A DNA stretch of 64,000 bases from Bacteroidetes bacterium GWF2_38_335 (GCA_001769535.1 MEOH01000026.1:1-64000); one strand, 5' to 3'; shown: positions 9,466-18,916, numbered from the stretch's first letter. The notes: generated by a model from the letters alone, not told the origin. Numbers and translations: made by a program.

Positions 9466-9517
9466 GAAAGTCCGCCGTTTTTGATTAATTTTACTTTGGC
9501 TGTTGGTCAATGGGTTT
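9466..9517 (+). repeat. Leader repeat family, diverged copy 1
   Basis: The segment containing TTAATTTTACTTTGGC and then TGTTGGTCAA aligns with the better copies at 12366-12494 and 20660-20773. Like them it lies about 50-100 bp before the start of an unrelated plus-strand gene (9568). Confidence 0.4.
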
Positions 9518-9567
9518 TTTTACCCTGATAAAACCAACACACCTGACAAAATCGAAAAACCATTGTA

Positions 9568-10224
9568 ATGAAGTATTTTGGATTTATAGTTTTGATCTTG
9601 ATCTTGATGGCTTGCCAAAACAAAAAAGAAAAAGGCAATAATGAAATTATTTGTAATGAAGATACGCCAGTTGTTTCAATGGATTCGTCAGATATTAAAT
9701 CTGAAAAAGCATTTCGGGATAGCTTATACACATGCGAGTGTAACCAGTTTATTTCAAAGCTTGAGGAAATTCCTGACAGAGACTCGAACGCTTATAGAAT
9801 TACAATTAATTCAAAAGCAGGCGATTGGAAGAAATCAAAAATTATTAATACCCGACCCCAAATGTCTCGCATAAGTTATTGCTCTGAATTTTATACGGTT
9901 GTTAGTTTTGCCTGCGGTGGCCCCTGCCATTCCGAAGTTTTTATTTTTACGACTGAAGACAGACCAGACGAGCAATATGATTTTACGATACAAGTAAAAA
10001 ACAATCCTGATCTTATTGCTCACTACAGAAATGAAGAATTTGATAAACTCCTTATACACAACTTTAAAAACAACAAAGAACTGTCTGTTGACGTTTCAGA
10101 TGAAAGTTTTCATAGTTATGAGATAGACTCCTTGACAATGAATAAGAATATAATTACACTTCATTACACGTCAGAAAACGAAAAGCAAAAAACCAAAACG
10201 ATAAATATCAAATCCATATTATAA
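9568..10224 (+). CDS. Lipoprotein of unknown function
   Basis: This 218-residue protein has a lipoprotein signal (LILILMAC, Cys16) followed by a charged linker (QNKKEKGNN). Several cysteines are present (CNEDTP, CECNQF, SYCSEF, FACGGPCHSE). The FACGGPCH segment resembles a short disulphide loop. The second half is beta-rich. No family is recognised. The lipid anchor predicts attachment to the outer or inner membrane, facing the periplasm or surface. A diverged leader repeat precedes it. Confidence 0.68.
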   Translation: MKYFGFIVLILILMACQNKKEKGNNEIICNEDTPVVSMDSSDIKSEKAFRDSLYTCECNQFISKLEEIPDRDSNAYRITINSKAGDWKKSKIINTRPQMSRISYCSEFYTVVSFACGGPCHSEVFIFTTEDRPDEQYDFTIQVKNNPDLIAHYRNEEFDKLLIHNFKNNKELSVDVSDESFHSYEIDSLTMNKNIITLHYTSENEKQKTKTINIKSIL

Positions 10225-10433
10225 AAACACCCATGCTGAAAATGTGCGCTAATATGCATAACGGTTATTAATAGAATTAGATGAGACAGTCAATACAAGT
10301 TTTATTTAAAAGATGATCAAATAAAGACATTTTAAAACATGCATGAATAAATTTAGTTTTAAGAAGTAATACCTTATTTTTGATAACTGTAAATAGAAAA
10401 AATACTGAATATATCCCGGTTTTTAAAATTGTT

Positions 10434-11012
10434 ATGAAGTATTTAAAAGAGATATTGGTAATAGTGTCATATGTCTTCATGCTATTATCCTGCTACTTTT
10501 TAGAATGGAAACCACTTGGCCTGTTTCTTTCGTACCTTATTGAGGTTGTTGCCTTAATAGTTTTATATTCAGTTATCAGACTCATGGATCAGTCAAAAAG
10601 ACCGCAGATGTATAAAAAGCAGCCCCCTCTGGAAACCATTCTGATTTCGTGTATTCCTTTAATTTTGTTTCAATATTTTATAATAGGGTGGATGGCATCA
10701 TCCATAAATCCTGAAGAAAATTTCCTTAAAGAAAAACCATGGATGAGCCGGGAAGTGATTTATTCAGTAGTCTTCTTTATTATTATTTATATTATAAAAC
10801 TCAGGGATATCTCACAAAAAACTGAAAAAGTAAAAATTTTAAAAAATATTTTGCTTTTCAAAGCAGTTGCCCTGACACTTGTGAATGTTGTGGTTTCGGT
10901 AATTGTATTAGGTTTTAAAATTCATGATTTATTGCTGGTTGTTTCGCTAATGGCAGCATTCAGGATTTATCTGGAATGGTTCGCTTCACGGCAATTCTCA
11001 AAGATTAATTGA
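10434..11012 (+). CDS. Integral membrane protein (possibly DUF6498-like)
   Basis: I choose the ATG at 10434; the TTG at 10380 would add an unlikely polar tail. About 192 residues form roughly five or six membrane segments (ILVIVSYVFMLLSC, LFLSYLIEVVALIVLYSVI, LISCIPLILFQYFIIGW, VIYSVVFFIIIYII, LLFKAVALTLVNVVVSVIVL, LLLVVSLMAAFRIYLEW). The N-terminal G-L-F-L-S-Y-L-I-E-V pattern recalls DUF6498 membrane proteins, but this is only by appearance. Transport or signalling role unknown. No partner is obvious. Confidence 0.6.
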   Translation: MKYLKEILVIVSYVFMLLSCYFLEWKPLGLFLSYLIEVVALIVLYSVIRLMDQSKRPQMYKKQPPLETILISCIPLILFQYFIIGWMASSINPEENFLKEKPWMSREVIYSVVFFIIIYIIKLRDISQKTEKVKILKNILLFKAVALTLVNVVVSVIVLGFKIHDLLLVVSLMAAFRIYLEWFASRQFSKIN

Positions 11013-11325
11013 TTTTGATGGGTAGGTTAAATAATAGATTTATAAACCCGGCACTTTGTTTACTGAGGAGGAAAACATTAAATAAATACAGGCAAATGCA
11101 ACAATTAAATATATTTTTTGGCGACAGTTAGTTTGGAAAAGACATGATAAAAAAACCGGGGAATTCGGTTTTTGTTATAAAAAATATTGTTTTATATTTA
11201 CATTTAAATCCATGAGAAAGTACGGTTATCTATCCATAAGTTGCCAGAAGACCTTAATTTTGTCACGGTTATAAAAGTTATGAGAAAATTGAATATTAAA
11301 GTAATCTGAAAATTATTTCTGAATT
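11013..11325. other. Intergenic region with duplicated upstream element (copy 1)
   Basis: A fragment of the leader repeat (GGCGACAGTTAGTTTGGAAA) lies near 11119-11140. Positions 11158-11226 closely match 27004-27072, with a promoter-like TATATTTA box and an upstream TTTTTG 18 bp away. Both copies precede unrelated membrane-protein genes (11326 and 27151), and the similarity fades towards the start codons. A hairpin of CCGGGGAATTCGG type sits near 11157. Confidence 0.55.
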
Positions 11326-12339
11326 ATGATCATAGAATTTCAAAACACAAAAAGGAATTTGTGGATGTATTTCTTAAGATTTCTTTTTTCCAGAAATTTG
11401 CCGGGGTTTATTTTATTTTTTCTTGTTATATGTGCAATTTCTTTTGTGTTTGGTAACAGAGTGGATGATGAATTGGAATCTGTATTAATTCCTTTGATTT
11501 TGATACTTTTAATTTTATTGTTTTTTATTGTTCCGGTCTTCTTTTTGAGAAGATATGTAACGAATGATTTTTTTACTCAAAATCTAAAGCTGACTATTGA
11601 TGATAATGGAATTAAACTAGAATCACTTGCTGAAGTTAAAACAGCTAATTTCAATGAAATAAAAGATATATACATTCACAGAAAATTCATCCTGATTTTG
11701 ATCCCGAAGCAAAGAACCATCATAGTTCCGAATGATGCTGTTTTTATAGACAACTCTCGCAAACAGCTTATAGATTATTTAAAAAGCAGGGCTTCTAATT
11801 TAATAGTAGAGGATATGGAAAGCATAAATAACCGAAAGGGTAATTTACTGTATCTTTTAGGGATTTTGTGTTTAATTCCATATCTCGGAGCATTTGTCGG
11901 GATAATTCTGGCTGCTTTAGGCCTGGGAAAAAATAAAAATAAAATTCTGGTGGCAATCGGCAGCATCGGAGTAATTATAACCATATTCGTTCACATTAAT
12001 ATTGTAAATGCCAGAAGAGAATTAAATAAAGATAAATATTTTGAAACTAAGAAGGCCAAAGGAATGCTAATAATTATAGTAAAAGATATTGAATTGTATA
12101 AAGTTCAATTCGGAGTTTATCCTGACAGCCTTGAACAATTAAACGAAATTGAACCGGTTGATATAATTGATCCGCTGGGTGTAAACCAAAGTAAATATTG
12201 TTATAAAAAATCAGGCAGCAAGTACACTTTGTTTTCCATTGGTTTGGATGGGAAAATGAATACGAAAGATGATATCTTTCCGGTAATTAAAGACAAAAAT
12301 GGGAAATTTGGGTTAATTATTGAGAATAGTGCAAAGTAA
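11326..12339 (+). CDS. Membrane protein with PH-like and GspG-like C-terminal domains
   Basis: A 337-residue protein with three parts. First, two membrane segments (GFILFFLVICAISFVFG, IPLILILLILLFFIVPVFFL) and a YcxB/PH-like beta domain (KLTIDDNGIKLESL ... IPKQRTIIVPNDAVF). Second, a glycine-rich double membrane hairpin (YLLGILCLIPYLGAFVGIILAAL, ILVAIGSIGVIITIFV). Third, a C-terminal domain that reads like the soluble part of a type II secretion major pseudopilin GspG (DIELYKVQFGVYPDSLEQL, DPLGVNQSKYCY, LFSIGLDGKMNTKDDI). GspG normally follows a single N-terminal methylated helix, so this is a fusion. Function unknown; the GspG-like Ca2+-loop region suggests an extracytoplasmic C-terminus. 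Confidence 0.65.
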   Translation: MIIEFQNTKRNLWMYFLRFLFSRNLPGFILFFLVICAISFVFGNRVDDELESVLIPLILILLILLFFIVPVFFLRRYVTNDFFTQNLKLTIDDNGIKLESLAEVKTANFNEIKDIYIHRKFILILIPKQRTIIVPNDAVFIDNSRKQLIDYLKSRASNLIVEDMESINNRKGNLLYLLGILCLIPYLGAFVGIILAALGLGKNKNKILVAIGSIGVIITIFVHINIVNARRELNKDKYFETKKAKGMLIIIVKDIELYKVQFGVYPDSLEQLNEIEPVDIIDPLGVNQSKYCYKKSGSKYTLFSIGLDGKMNTKDDIFPVIKDKNGKFGLIIENSAK

Positions 12340-12365
12340 ACAGCAGTTGCCAGTATGATAATTTT

Positions 12366-12494
12366 ATTTGGGCGACCATCAGTTTGGAAAGTTTGGAAAA
12401 CTCACAGCAATAAATTAACTTTACTCCCGGCGGTTAGTCAAGCAGTATTTAATCCCAAACAAAAACACGGAACGTTGCATAATAAAACGACACA
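12366..12494 (+). repeat. Leader repeat family, full copy 2
   Basis: The block contains GGCGACCATCAGTTTGG, then TTAACTTTACTCCCGGCGG, TTAGTCAAGC and CACGGAACGTTGCATAA, ending at the ATG at 12495. The copy at 20660-20773 shows the same order of motifs before another unrelated gene. The order and the position next to a start codon suggest a shared 5' module rather than chance. Confidence 0.6.
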
Positions 12495-12941
12495 ATGAAA
12501 AAATTTCTACTCATTTTGACAGGATTTATCCTTTTTAATAATGTTACCGGACAAGTAAGTAATAGAATTAATATTTTTAATAAGGATTCCGGTATCACCG
12601 GGTTTAGTATTGATGATTACGACCGATTTAATCCAACTGAAAATGATTTTCTAATTGCCGATAGCTTAGCGAAAATTTATATTATACAAAATTCAGGCAA
12701 ATTGACACATGATAACTCGTCAATTGACAATTACAATGATTATTACAAGCAAGTCTATGGTTTAATCAATAAAAATGGAGATAAAATAATCTTTTTGAAT
12801 TGTTTTTGTAGTGCAGAAAATAATGATTTTTGGAAAAATAAGACAGTATCAGTAAAAGGTGGCGGAAAATGTTATTTTAGCATAAAGATTAATTTGACAG
12901 AATTTAAAACATTTGATTTTTGGATTAATGCATCTGAATAA
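12495..12941 (+). CDS. Small exported protein of unknown function
   Basis: This 148-residue protein has a signal peptide (FLLILTGFILFNNVTGQ). The mature protein starts with SNRINIFNKDSGITGFSIDDYDRF, is rich in Asp/Asn and contains two or three cysteines (FLNCFCSAEN, GGKCYFS). No lipobox or sorting domain is seen. No family is recognised. It begins immediately after the leader repeat, and its own spacer has no better promoter. Confidence 0.6.
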   Translation: MKKFLLILTGFILFNNVTGQVSNRINIFNKDSGITGFSIDDYDRFNPTENDFLIADSLAKIYIIQNSGKLTHDNSSIDNYNDYYKQVYGLINKNGDKIIFLNCFCSAENNDFWKNKTVSVKGGGKCYFSIKINLTEFKTFDFWINASE

Positions 12942-13128
12942 TAAAAATAAGCAATGTAACAGAGCCTGCCAAAAAGCAGGAATTCAGTGCTTTTGGAGAT
13001 GGAAAAGTGTATTCCCGATAGAGGCGGAGTACAAAGATAATTTACGTCAAAATGATTAAAAAATAATAACAAAAAAACTAAACAAAATAAGCAAGTGTAA
13101 CCAATCAATAACCCGGAGTTCAACCATT

Positions 13129-13620
13129 ATGAATAAACAGTATGAATTAAATTCGAACGTACTCGTACTCAGAGTAAAAAAAGCTCCTTTGTTTGTCAGG
13201 TCCGTCATGTTCTTTTTCTCCTTTTTGTTTTTCCTGCTTCCCTTAACCGGAATGATTTTAGCAATAACAATGGGCAAAGGAATGCATTTTGGTTTTATAA
13301 TAGGAATGTTCGTTTTTGGAGTATTGGGATTCTATATGCTGCGCATATCATTATTGAATACCTTTGGAAAGGAAATCATTACATTCGAAAATACGAACAT
13401 AACTTACATTGCCGACTATGGATGGTTTAAGGATGGTAAAAAACAAAAAGAATATGAGAAGCCTCTTAAATACACGATCAGACAAATTGGCTATAAGGAA
13501 GACAACGAAGGAGGACTCGTTATTGAATTAGAAGAACCAATTTTATGTGTTACAAAAATGCCGAATGCTGAACTCGGAGAATTGATTGATATATTGAATG
13601 ACTTATATATCACGCAGTAA
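13129..13620 (+). CDS. Two-TM membrane protein of unknown function
   Basis: This 163-residue protein has a cytosolic start (YELNSNVLVLRVKKAP), two adjacent membrane segments (VMFFFSFLFFLLPLTGMILAI, HFGFIIGMFVFGVLGFYML), and then a beta-rich tail of about 90 residues (KEIITFENTNITYIADYGWF ... GGLVIELEEPILCV). The layout resembles small PH-like membrane proteins of Bacteroidota, but no family is certain. A 190-bp spacer precedes it. Confidence 0.58.
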   Translation: MNKQYELNSNVLVLRVKKAPLFVRSVMFFFSFLFFLLPLTGMILAITMGKGMHFGFIIGMFVFGVLGFYMLRISLLNTFGKEIITFENTNITYIADYGWFKDGKKQKEYEKPLKYTIRQIGYKEDNEGGLVIELEEPILCVTKMPNAELGELIDILNDLYITQ

Positions 13621-13733
13621 GAAAAATGACGCAAAATTACAATCGAAAAAAGCCCTGCAATTAATAGCTGCAGGATGTTGAAATAATATTTTCCCATAAT
13701 CCCCGTTTATCCCAAAATCAAAACCCTGAAGTC

Positions 13734-14150
13734 ATGCAAAATATTTGGATTGTTTCGTTGGTTGTTATAACCACAGTGTTTTTCTCAAGCTGTAATGAAG
13801 AAAAAACCAGTGCTGAGAAAAAGGAAAATACTATTGTTGGAAAGTGGGAAAAAATTAACAAAAATGGTTTTAATTTGGAATTCACTGAATCAGGAAAATT
13901 GTATTATTGGGAAAATGGTGAATATTTAACAGATTCAACTGGTGAAAAGTTCTCATTAGATTGCAGTTATGAAAAAATTAGTAATGAAGAATTTGAAGTA
14001 ATATATACGGAGATTCCGGGTTATGATACAATCCAAAAATTAAGGATATTATTTATTGAACCAGACATCATTAAAATAATGGTGATAACTAATGATTCAA
14101 TAAAGGTTTCAGAGGATAAATTTCACAGGGTAAGCAGCATTTCAGAATAA
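13734..14150 (+). CDS. Lipocalin-like lipoprotein
   Basis: This 138-residue protein has a lipobox (VFFSSC, Cys21) followed by a charged linker. The mature part opens with IVGKWEKINKNGFNLEFTESGKLYYWENGEY. The G-K-W start and the F-x-x-x-G-x-L-x-x-W pattern are typical of lipocalin-like proteins of Bacteroidota that form a small beta-barrel. It is lipid-anchored in the periplasm or on the surface. Ligand unknown. It stands alone, followed by gene debris. Confidence 0.65.
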   Translation: MQNIWIVSLVVITTVFFSSCNEEKTSAEKKENTIVGKWEKINKNGFNLEFTESGKLYYWENGEYLTDSTGEKFSLDCSYEKISNEEFEVIYTEIPGYDTIQKLRILFIEPDIIKIMVITNDSIKVSEDKFHRVSSISE

Positions 14151-14207
14151 ATGAAATAACTTCTCATTGTCCTTTCTACTTAAAATTTTCATTGCTATCG
14201 TCACAGC

Positions 14208-14294
14208 ATGGAAAAATCAATTCACATGTTTTCGGCAATTGTTCAGGTGCTGGAGCTGAGTAAAGTGGAAAAAGTTTCTCTTTTTCTTTTATAA
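14208..14294 (+). pseudogene. Gene remnant (FSAI...ELSK motif), copy 1
   Basis: The frame reads MEKSIHMFSAIVQVLELSK... for 28 codons to a stop. It aligns over its whole length with 22755-22847 (IEKSIDLFSAIAQMRELSK...). Both copies are preceded by a similar non-coding stretch and neither is attached to a full gene. The DNA is less AT-rich than its surroundings. This is probably the relic of a mobile-element or phage-type gene; the family is not recognised. Confidence 0.5.
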
Positions 14295-14399
14295 GTTATA
14301 ATTGTGACATATCGGGGAGGATGGCTGGCGCTCGTTGATGATCAGTATAGGAGCTTGAGGTTTGGGGAGTGGGAGGGTGTTTTGAAAGAGTTTGAATAG

Positions 14400-14425
14400 A
14401 CGGGCTTTTTGCCCGTTTTTTTTTT
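14400..14425 (+). terminator. Rho-independent terminator
   Basis: The stem ACGGGC/GCCCGT closes a five-T loop and is followed by a run of nine or more T. It lies directly after the decayed tail and would also insulate the gene at 14524. Confidence 0.75.
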
Positions 14426-14523
14426 GATAATTACCAGCAAAATGTTAATATTGATGCAGGGTTTGATTTTTAAATGGTTTGAAAATGTATCAGTTAATAA
14501 ATACTATTTAATTTAAATAATTA

Positions 14524-15891
14524 ATGTACAGACAAATAACTACTTTTTTTGTAATAATTATTTTTTCTTTTTATGGAGAATGTCAGATTGAAATTGCAGA
14601 AATTTCAAATTTGAAGTATAAAAATATTGAAGAATTGCATTTTCAAGCAGATTCGTCTGGTAACATTTTTTATTACTATAAATGTACCCCAATTTATAAT
14701 TTAGGTATAATTACAGAAAAAAGAACCGAAAATCTTTTGTTGGCGGTACAAACAGAATACTTTCCTAAAATATTAGGCACCATCTATGATGAGGATAATT
14801 TTTTCATGTATTATTGGGGTGATAGCGAAATTAGAAACACCTATATTAGCTGTTATACAGTTAATAAAAAATCAGGAATAACTACAAATACTTCAGGAAC
14901 ACATTTGTATTTAAATTCCAGTGACAAATATGTCACACATTTTATTGCCGATAATAAATTCTTTGTTATTACTCTAAATAAGAGTCAGAATAAATTATAC
15001 CTGTTAAAATTTGGTAAGGGAACCGAATTTGAAAGATTTTCCTTTACCTGGATAGTCCCGATACCATTGATTGAAATGAAAAAAATAGATTTTGGCTACA
15101 TTAGCAATTCGGAAATTAACAAACTGGCCCAATCAGTAAATAAAAACAAGATATTTTGTTCTGATGGAAATACAATTTATCTAACGGCCGAGCAAATTAA
15201 TAAAACCACTAAAAAACCACTAACGTTAGTTGTAAAGCTGGATTTAAAAACCAATGAACTTAGTTATATTAATATTGAGCAAAAAATTGAAAACTATAAT
15301 ACATATATTTTTGAAGATAAACTTTTTAACATTTATTCAAACGATACATGCCTTAATTTATCTGTGTTTTCAATGGATACCCTTAATTTGATTAAAGATT
15401 TTTCATATTCTTATAAAGATTCAATCGGACTAAAATGCAGCCCGCTGTTTTACAGATATGTTGAAACAGCTTTCGATAAAACAATAGTTACTACTTCTGT
15501 CAATGAGTTTGAAACAATAAACAAATCCACTTATAATGAACTAAATAAATACTCTGTCTTAATACATGTGAGCAGGATAAATAATAAGACATTAAATATT
15601 TGTATAGGAAGTTATAAGATTATATATAATTATTATTACGGCTACGGCACTGAATTAAGAGATGATGTAGTAATTAATGAATTTGGTTTATATTTTGAAT
15701 CATATTTAGATGAAAATAATTATTCAATTATTAACAATGTTGAATATAAAAATATTCAAAGAAAGATTGATGAATATAGACATAGTATTAATTTTAATGG
15801 TCTGGAAACAGTATTTGCCAATAATAATAATTACTATATTTCTTACTTTGATAAAGAAAATAGGGTAATAAAAACTATCCAGATTGAGTGA
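14524..15891 (+). CDS. Large exported protein of unknown function
   Basis: This 455-residue protein has a signal peptide (ITTFFVIIIFSFYGECQ). The mature part is beta-rich and reads like a WD/propeller-type protein of short strands (YFPKILGTIYDEDNFFMYYWG, HFIADNKFFVITLNKSQNKLYLLKF, LTLVVKLDLKTNELSYINIEQ), but clear repeat signatures are missing. It is rich in Asn, Tyr and Lys with very AT-rich codons. There is no sorting domain at the C-terminus, so it may stay in the periplasm. No family is recognised. Confidence 0.6.
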   Translation: MYRQITTFFVIIIFSFYGECQIEIAEISNLKYKNIEELHFQADSSGNIFYYYKCTPIYNLGIITEKRTENLLLAVQTEYFPKILGTIYDEDNFFMYYWGDSEIRNTYISCYTVNKKSGITTNTSGTHLYLNSSDKYVTHFIADNKFFVITLNKSQNKLYLLKFGKGTEFERFSFTWIVPIPLIEMKKIDFGYISNSEINKLAQSVNKNKIFCSDGNTIYLTAEQINKTTKKPLTLVVKLDLKTNELSYINIEQKIENYNTYIFEDKLFNIYSNDTCLNLSVFSMDTLNLIKDFSYSYKDSIGLKCSPLFYRYVETAFDKTIVTTSVNEFETINKSTYNELNKYSVLIHVSRINNKTLNICIGSYKIIYNYYYGYGTELRDDVVINEFGLYFESYLDENNYSIINNVEYKNIQRKIDEYRHSINFNGLETVFANNNNYYISYFDKENRVIKTIQIE

Positions 15892-16107
15892 GGAAATTAA
15901 AAAAATAAATATCTAGTGCAAAACTAAAAAGAACTGATGAGCTTATTTGATTTTATCAAAACCAAAATGAAAATGTCCCATGTTTGCCAACCGGTATCAA
16001 TGTTTATCGTTTTTCTACATTAATTAATTACTTATTTATTTGATTGTTTAGTTCTAAAAAAAATATATAATATCTTTACTCACACAGGCCATGGAAAATA
16101 TTAAATT

Positions 16108-16542
16108 ATGAAACTTGAAAATTATAAAAAGGATGCGCAGTATTTTACAGGAAAACTTAGTGATATTAATAGGTACTTGGCATTTGTAGGAATAGGTATT
16201 ATTTGGATTTTTAGAACAGATTTAAATGGAGTGAAAGTATTCCCGGAAGAATATATTATTCAAAGAGAATTAATTCTGCCTTTAGGATTATTTATCATAT
16301 CTCTATTATTAGATTTTATTCAATATACTTATTCATCAGTTGTTTGGTCAATTTTTTATAGAATACATGAGAAAAGAAAAAGAAAAAATCCTGATGATTA
16401 TTTAATTGATGATATTAAAGCACCAAGTTATCTTTCAAATATTTCATATATCTGTTTTTTCTATCCTAAGATTATTGTAAATTTTATTGGTTATGTTTAT
16501 CTTATGGGTTATATATTTAAAGGTTTATATATTTACTTATAA
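16108..16542 (+). CDS. Small integral membrane protein
   Basis: This 144-residue protein has about three membrane segments: LAFVGIGIIWIF, LILPLGLFIISLLLDFIQYTY and IIVNFIGYVYLMGYIFKGLYIYL. A basic cytosolic loop (RIHEKRKRKNPDDYL) lies between the second and third. A TATCTTTA-like -7 box lies near 16069. Similar small proteins are common as unassigned genes in accessory regions. No function can be given. Confidence 0.58.
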   Translation: MKLENYKKDAQYFTGKLSDINRYLAFVGIGIIWIFRTDLNGVKVFPEEYIIQRELILPLGLFIISLLLDFIQYTYSSVVWSIFYRIHEKRKRKNPDDYLIDDIKAPSYLSNISYICFFYPKIIVNFIGYVYLMGYIFKGLYIYL

Positions 16543-16903
16543 GCACTTACAGTTTTTCAGATCAGTGTTTTTGGATTTTTATTATTTCAGAGGAGTTATT
16601 TTCACCTCAACTCCGCCAACATCTGATTCCCTTTCATCATATCATGCGGTGTGTAAATGTCGGTCATGGCGATGGGGTAGTGGCGTATCCGGTCACTGAC
16701 TAAAAGACAACTGTAAGGTAACTTTTTTAAGGCAGTTTGGTTTTAATGGATTCAGAATGAAAACGTTCAGTTGATTTGTAAATTTGTTTTTTTTTAATAT
16801 ATTTACATTAAAATCTTAAAAAAAAACGCTTAATCCGATTCATTCACTGATCAGCTTAGTTCTATCAGAATATTGGGGTTAACCGGACCTATAAACAAGC
16901 TAT
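16543..16903. other. Intergenic region with GC-richer gene-tail fragment
   Basis: Positions 16602-16690 on the minus strand hold a gene-tail fragment described separately. The rest is AT-rich leader; a TAATATATTTACATTAAA stretch near 16796 resembles the promoter box of the duplicated upstream element at 11190 and 27040. Confidence 0.45.
16602..16690 (-). pseudogene. Gene-tail fragment (DRIRHYPIAMTDIYTPHDMM)
   Basis: The minus strand reads SDRIRHYPIAMTDIYTPH, then DMMKGNQMLAELR and a stop, in DNA clearly richer in GC than the surroundings. No start or upstream body remains. The peptide looks like a well-conserved protein end, perhaps from a phage or conjugative element. A weaker relative of the last ten residues (EGNWMLTEFE, then stop) is at about 28518-28550, also on the minus strand. 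Confidence 0.4.
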
Positions 16904-18517
16904 ATGAAAAAAAAGATATTTATTTTTGCAATTTTCCTTAATTCCATTTTAACAATTAATGCTCAGACCCCGGAATGGGAATGGGCTAATAGCTTTAAGG
17001 GATCCAGTTATAAAACGGCTACCGACAACGAAGGTAATTGTTACTTAACTGGTGGTTTTAACGGCACAACAATTTATTTTGACAGTTACATGTTAAATAG
17101 TTTTGGCGCTTCAGATGTTTTTGTGGTTAAATACAATTCGTCCGGAAATGTAGAATGGGCATATAACTACGGCAGCAGTTTTATTGAGTCTGGTCAATCA
17201 ATAGCCGTTGATGATGATGGTAATTGCTATATTACAGGAAGTTTCTCGGGACCTACAATTACTTTAGGCACAACTACCTTCACTAACCATGGGGATGTTG
17301 ATTTTTTTACAATAAAGATAAATCAATCAGGAGAAATATTATGGGCAAATAGTTTTGGAGGCAGCGGAAATGATATGAGTACTGATATTTCCATTGATGA
17401 AATCGGCAATGTTTTTATAACCGGAAGGTATGATAGTCCGGAAATTAATATAGGCACTGATACCATGGCTTCAATTGAAGAATGGGATATTTTTGTAATG
17501 AAATTTGATCCGGAAGGAAACGTTGCATGGGGCAGTTCATCCGGTGGCGAGGGTGTTGAATATACCAGTAGTATATGCACGGATATTAATGGAGATGTTT
17601 TTATTACAGGAAAATTTGCAAGTCCTATGTATTTTATTGGCAACGATACTTTGTTTAATCCCTTTGGAAATGAAATTTTTATTTTAAAATATGATACCGA
17701 AGGAAATGCTGTATGGTACACAAATATTGCCAGTACTTCGTCATCTTATGGTTCAGGGATAGATACTGATGATAGCGGAAACTTTTATGTGACAGGATAT
17801 TATAACGGGGATTCCATCAGTTTTGATGATGTTACATTAATAAACACGGTTGATTATACTTTCGATATTTATATTGTGAAATTTGATTCGTTATATAATG
17901 TTGTTTGGGCGAAAAATGCGGGAGGGACATCTATTGATGGTGCATACGATATCAGTACTGATTCTTATGGAAACAGTTATATTACAGGAGAATTTTCAAG
18001 CAACGAAATCGCATTTGGCCCTTTCACATTGATTAAAGATGGAGATTTAGATATTTTTGTTGCCAAGTATGATTCAAACGGAAATGAATTATGGGCAATA
18101 AGTGCCGGTGGGGATAACTATGATGAGGGACTCTCTGTAAGTAGTATTGAAAGTGATAATTGCTATGTTACGGGGCATTATATGAGCAACTATATTGCAT
18201 TTGGTGATGATACACTTATAAACCCTACTACAACTACATACTATCAGTTTGTTTCAAAAATAGGAATAAAGACAGGCGAAGAGATAAACACTGTAAATGA
18301 TGGTATTCAGATTTATCCAAATCCCACAAACGGATTGTTCACAATTGAGGGCATAACAGACGAAAATACTTTTTTTGAGATTACTGATATTACCGGCAGA
18401 ATAATTCAAACAGGATACCTTAAAAACAAACAGGAAATTGTTGACCTGTCAAAGTATAATAACGGTTTATACGTGCTGAAAATTGATGGACAGACAATTC
18501 TTTTATTAAAGCAATAA
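16904..18517 (+). CDS. SBBP-type beta-propeller protein with T9SS sorting domain
   Basis: This 537-residue protein has a signal peptide (FIFAIFLNSILTINAQ). About eight repeats of ~55 residues follow, with the pattern D-x-x-G-N-x-Y-I-T-G-x-F and then D-I-F-V-x-K-Y/F-D-x-x-G-N-x-x-W, as in SBBP beta-propellers. The C-terminal ~75 residues are a type A T9SS domain (YPNPTNGLF, GRIIQTGYL, GLYVLKID). It is secreted through the outer membrane. The gene at 18917 encodes a diverged paralogue of the same build, so the pair arose by duplication. Ligand unknown. Confidence 0.9.
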   Translation: MKKKIFIFAIFLNSILTINAQTPEWEWANSFKGSSYKTATDNEGNCYLTGGFNGTTIYFDSYMLNSFGASDVFVVKYNSSGNVEWAYNYGSSFIESGQSIAVDDDGNCYITGSFSGPTITLGTTTFTNHGDVDFFTIKINQSGEILWANSFGGSGNDMSTDISIDEIGNVFITGRYDSPEINIGTDTMASIEEWDIFVMKFDPEGNVAWGSSSGGEGVEYTSSICTDINGDVFITGKFASPMYFIGNDTLFNPFGNEIFILKYDTEGNAVWYTNIASTSSSYGSGIDTDDSGNFYVTGYYNGDSISFDDVTLINTVDYTFDIYIVKFDSLYNVVWAKNAGGTSIDGAYDISTDSYGNSYITGEFSSNEIAFGPFTLIKDGDLDIFVAKYDSNGNELWAISAGGDNYDEGLSVSSIESDNCYVTGHYMSNYIAFGDDTLINPTTTTYYQFVSKIGIKTGEEINTVNDGIQIYPNPTNGLFTIEGITDENTFFEITDITGRIIQTGYLKNKQEIVDLSKYNNGLYVLKIDGQTILLLKQ

Positions 18518-18916
18518 AAGACGAGTTTGCAAATTTTAATAATTCTTGGAGTTCTTGGATTCAAAAAAGATGTCAGAAAGTGAATTTATTAGAGTAAATG
18601 TTTTTTTCAAAGGAATAGATTATTAGTTTTTTATTGTACTGAAACCGTAAACCCTGCTCATAGTTGTTTTGGAGAAGACCGGTATACCATTCACATGATT
18701 TCAATCAATTCATTTGGTCCGGATAAATTGATAAGTAGTTAGTTATTTGGGGATTGTCAAATAAAAAGATGGTTTTTTGTTTGTGATTAACAAAAAAAAA
18801 TGTATACTTGTTTACTTTTTCAGCACAGATTTAATAGGGTTCGGATTTGTGTCTGAAAGTAAAAGAATTGTTTTTAGAACCCCGCTGTAGACGACCCATA
18901 ACTAAAACCTGAAATT
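18518..18916. other. Intergenic region, nothing clear
   Basis: 399 bp of AT-rich spacer between the two beta-propeller paralogues. I see no gene, strong hairpin or member of the repeat families in it. Confidence 0.4.

Larger units (their letters stand above)
14151..14523. other. Intergenic region with gene remnant and terminator
   Basis: A remnant similar to one at 22755 occupies 14208-14294. A further short open stretch (GGWLALVDDQYRSLRFGEW) ends at a stop near 14397 and may be the tail of the same lost gene. A rho-independent terminator follows at 14400-14425. The DNA from 14425 to 14523 is AT-rich leader for the next gene. Confidence 0.5.

Noticed and set aside
17323-17721. Minus-strand 132-residue gene inside the beta-propeller gene
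   Set aside because: Shadow of the repeat structure of the plus-strand SBBP-type gene, which has signal peptide, repeats and sorting domain.
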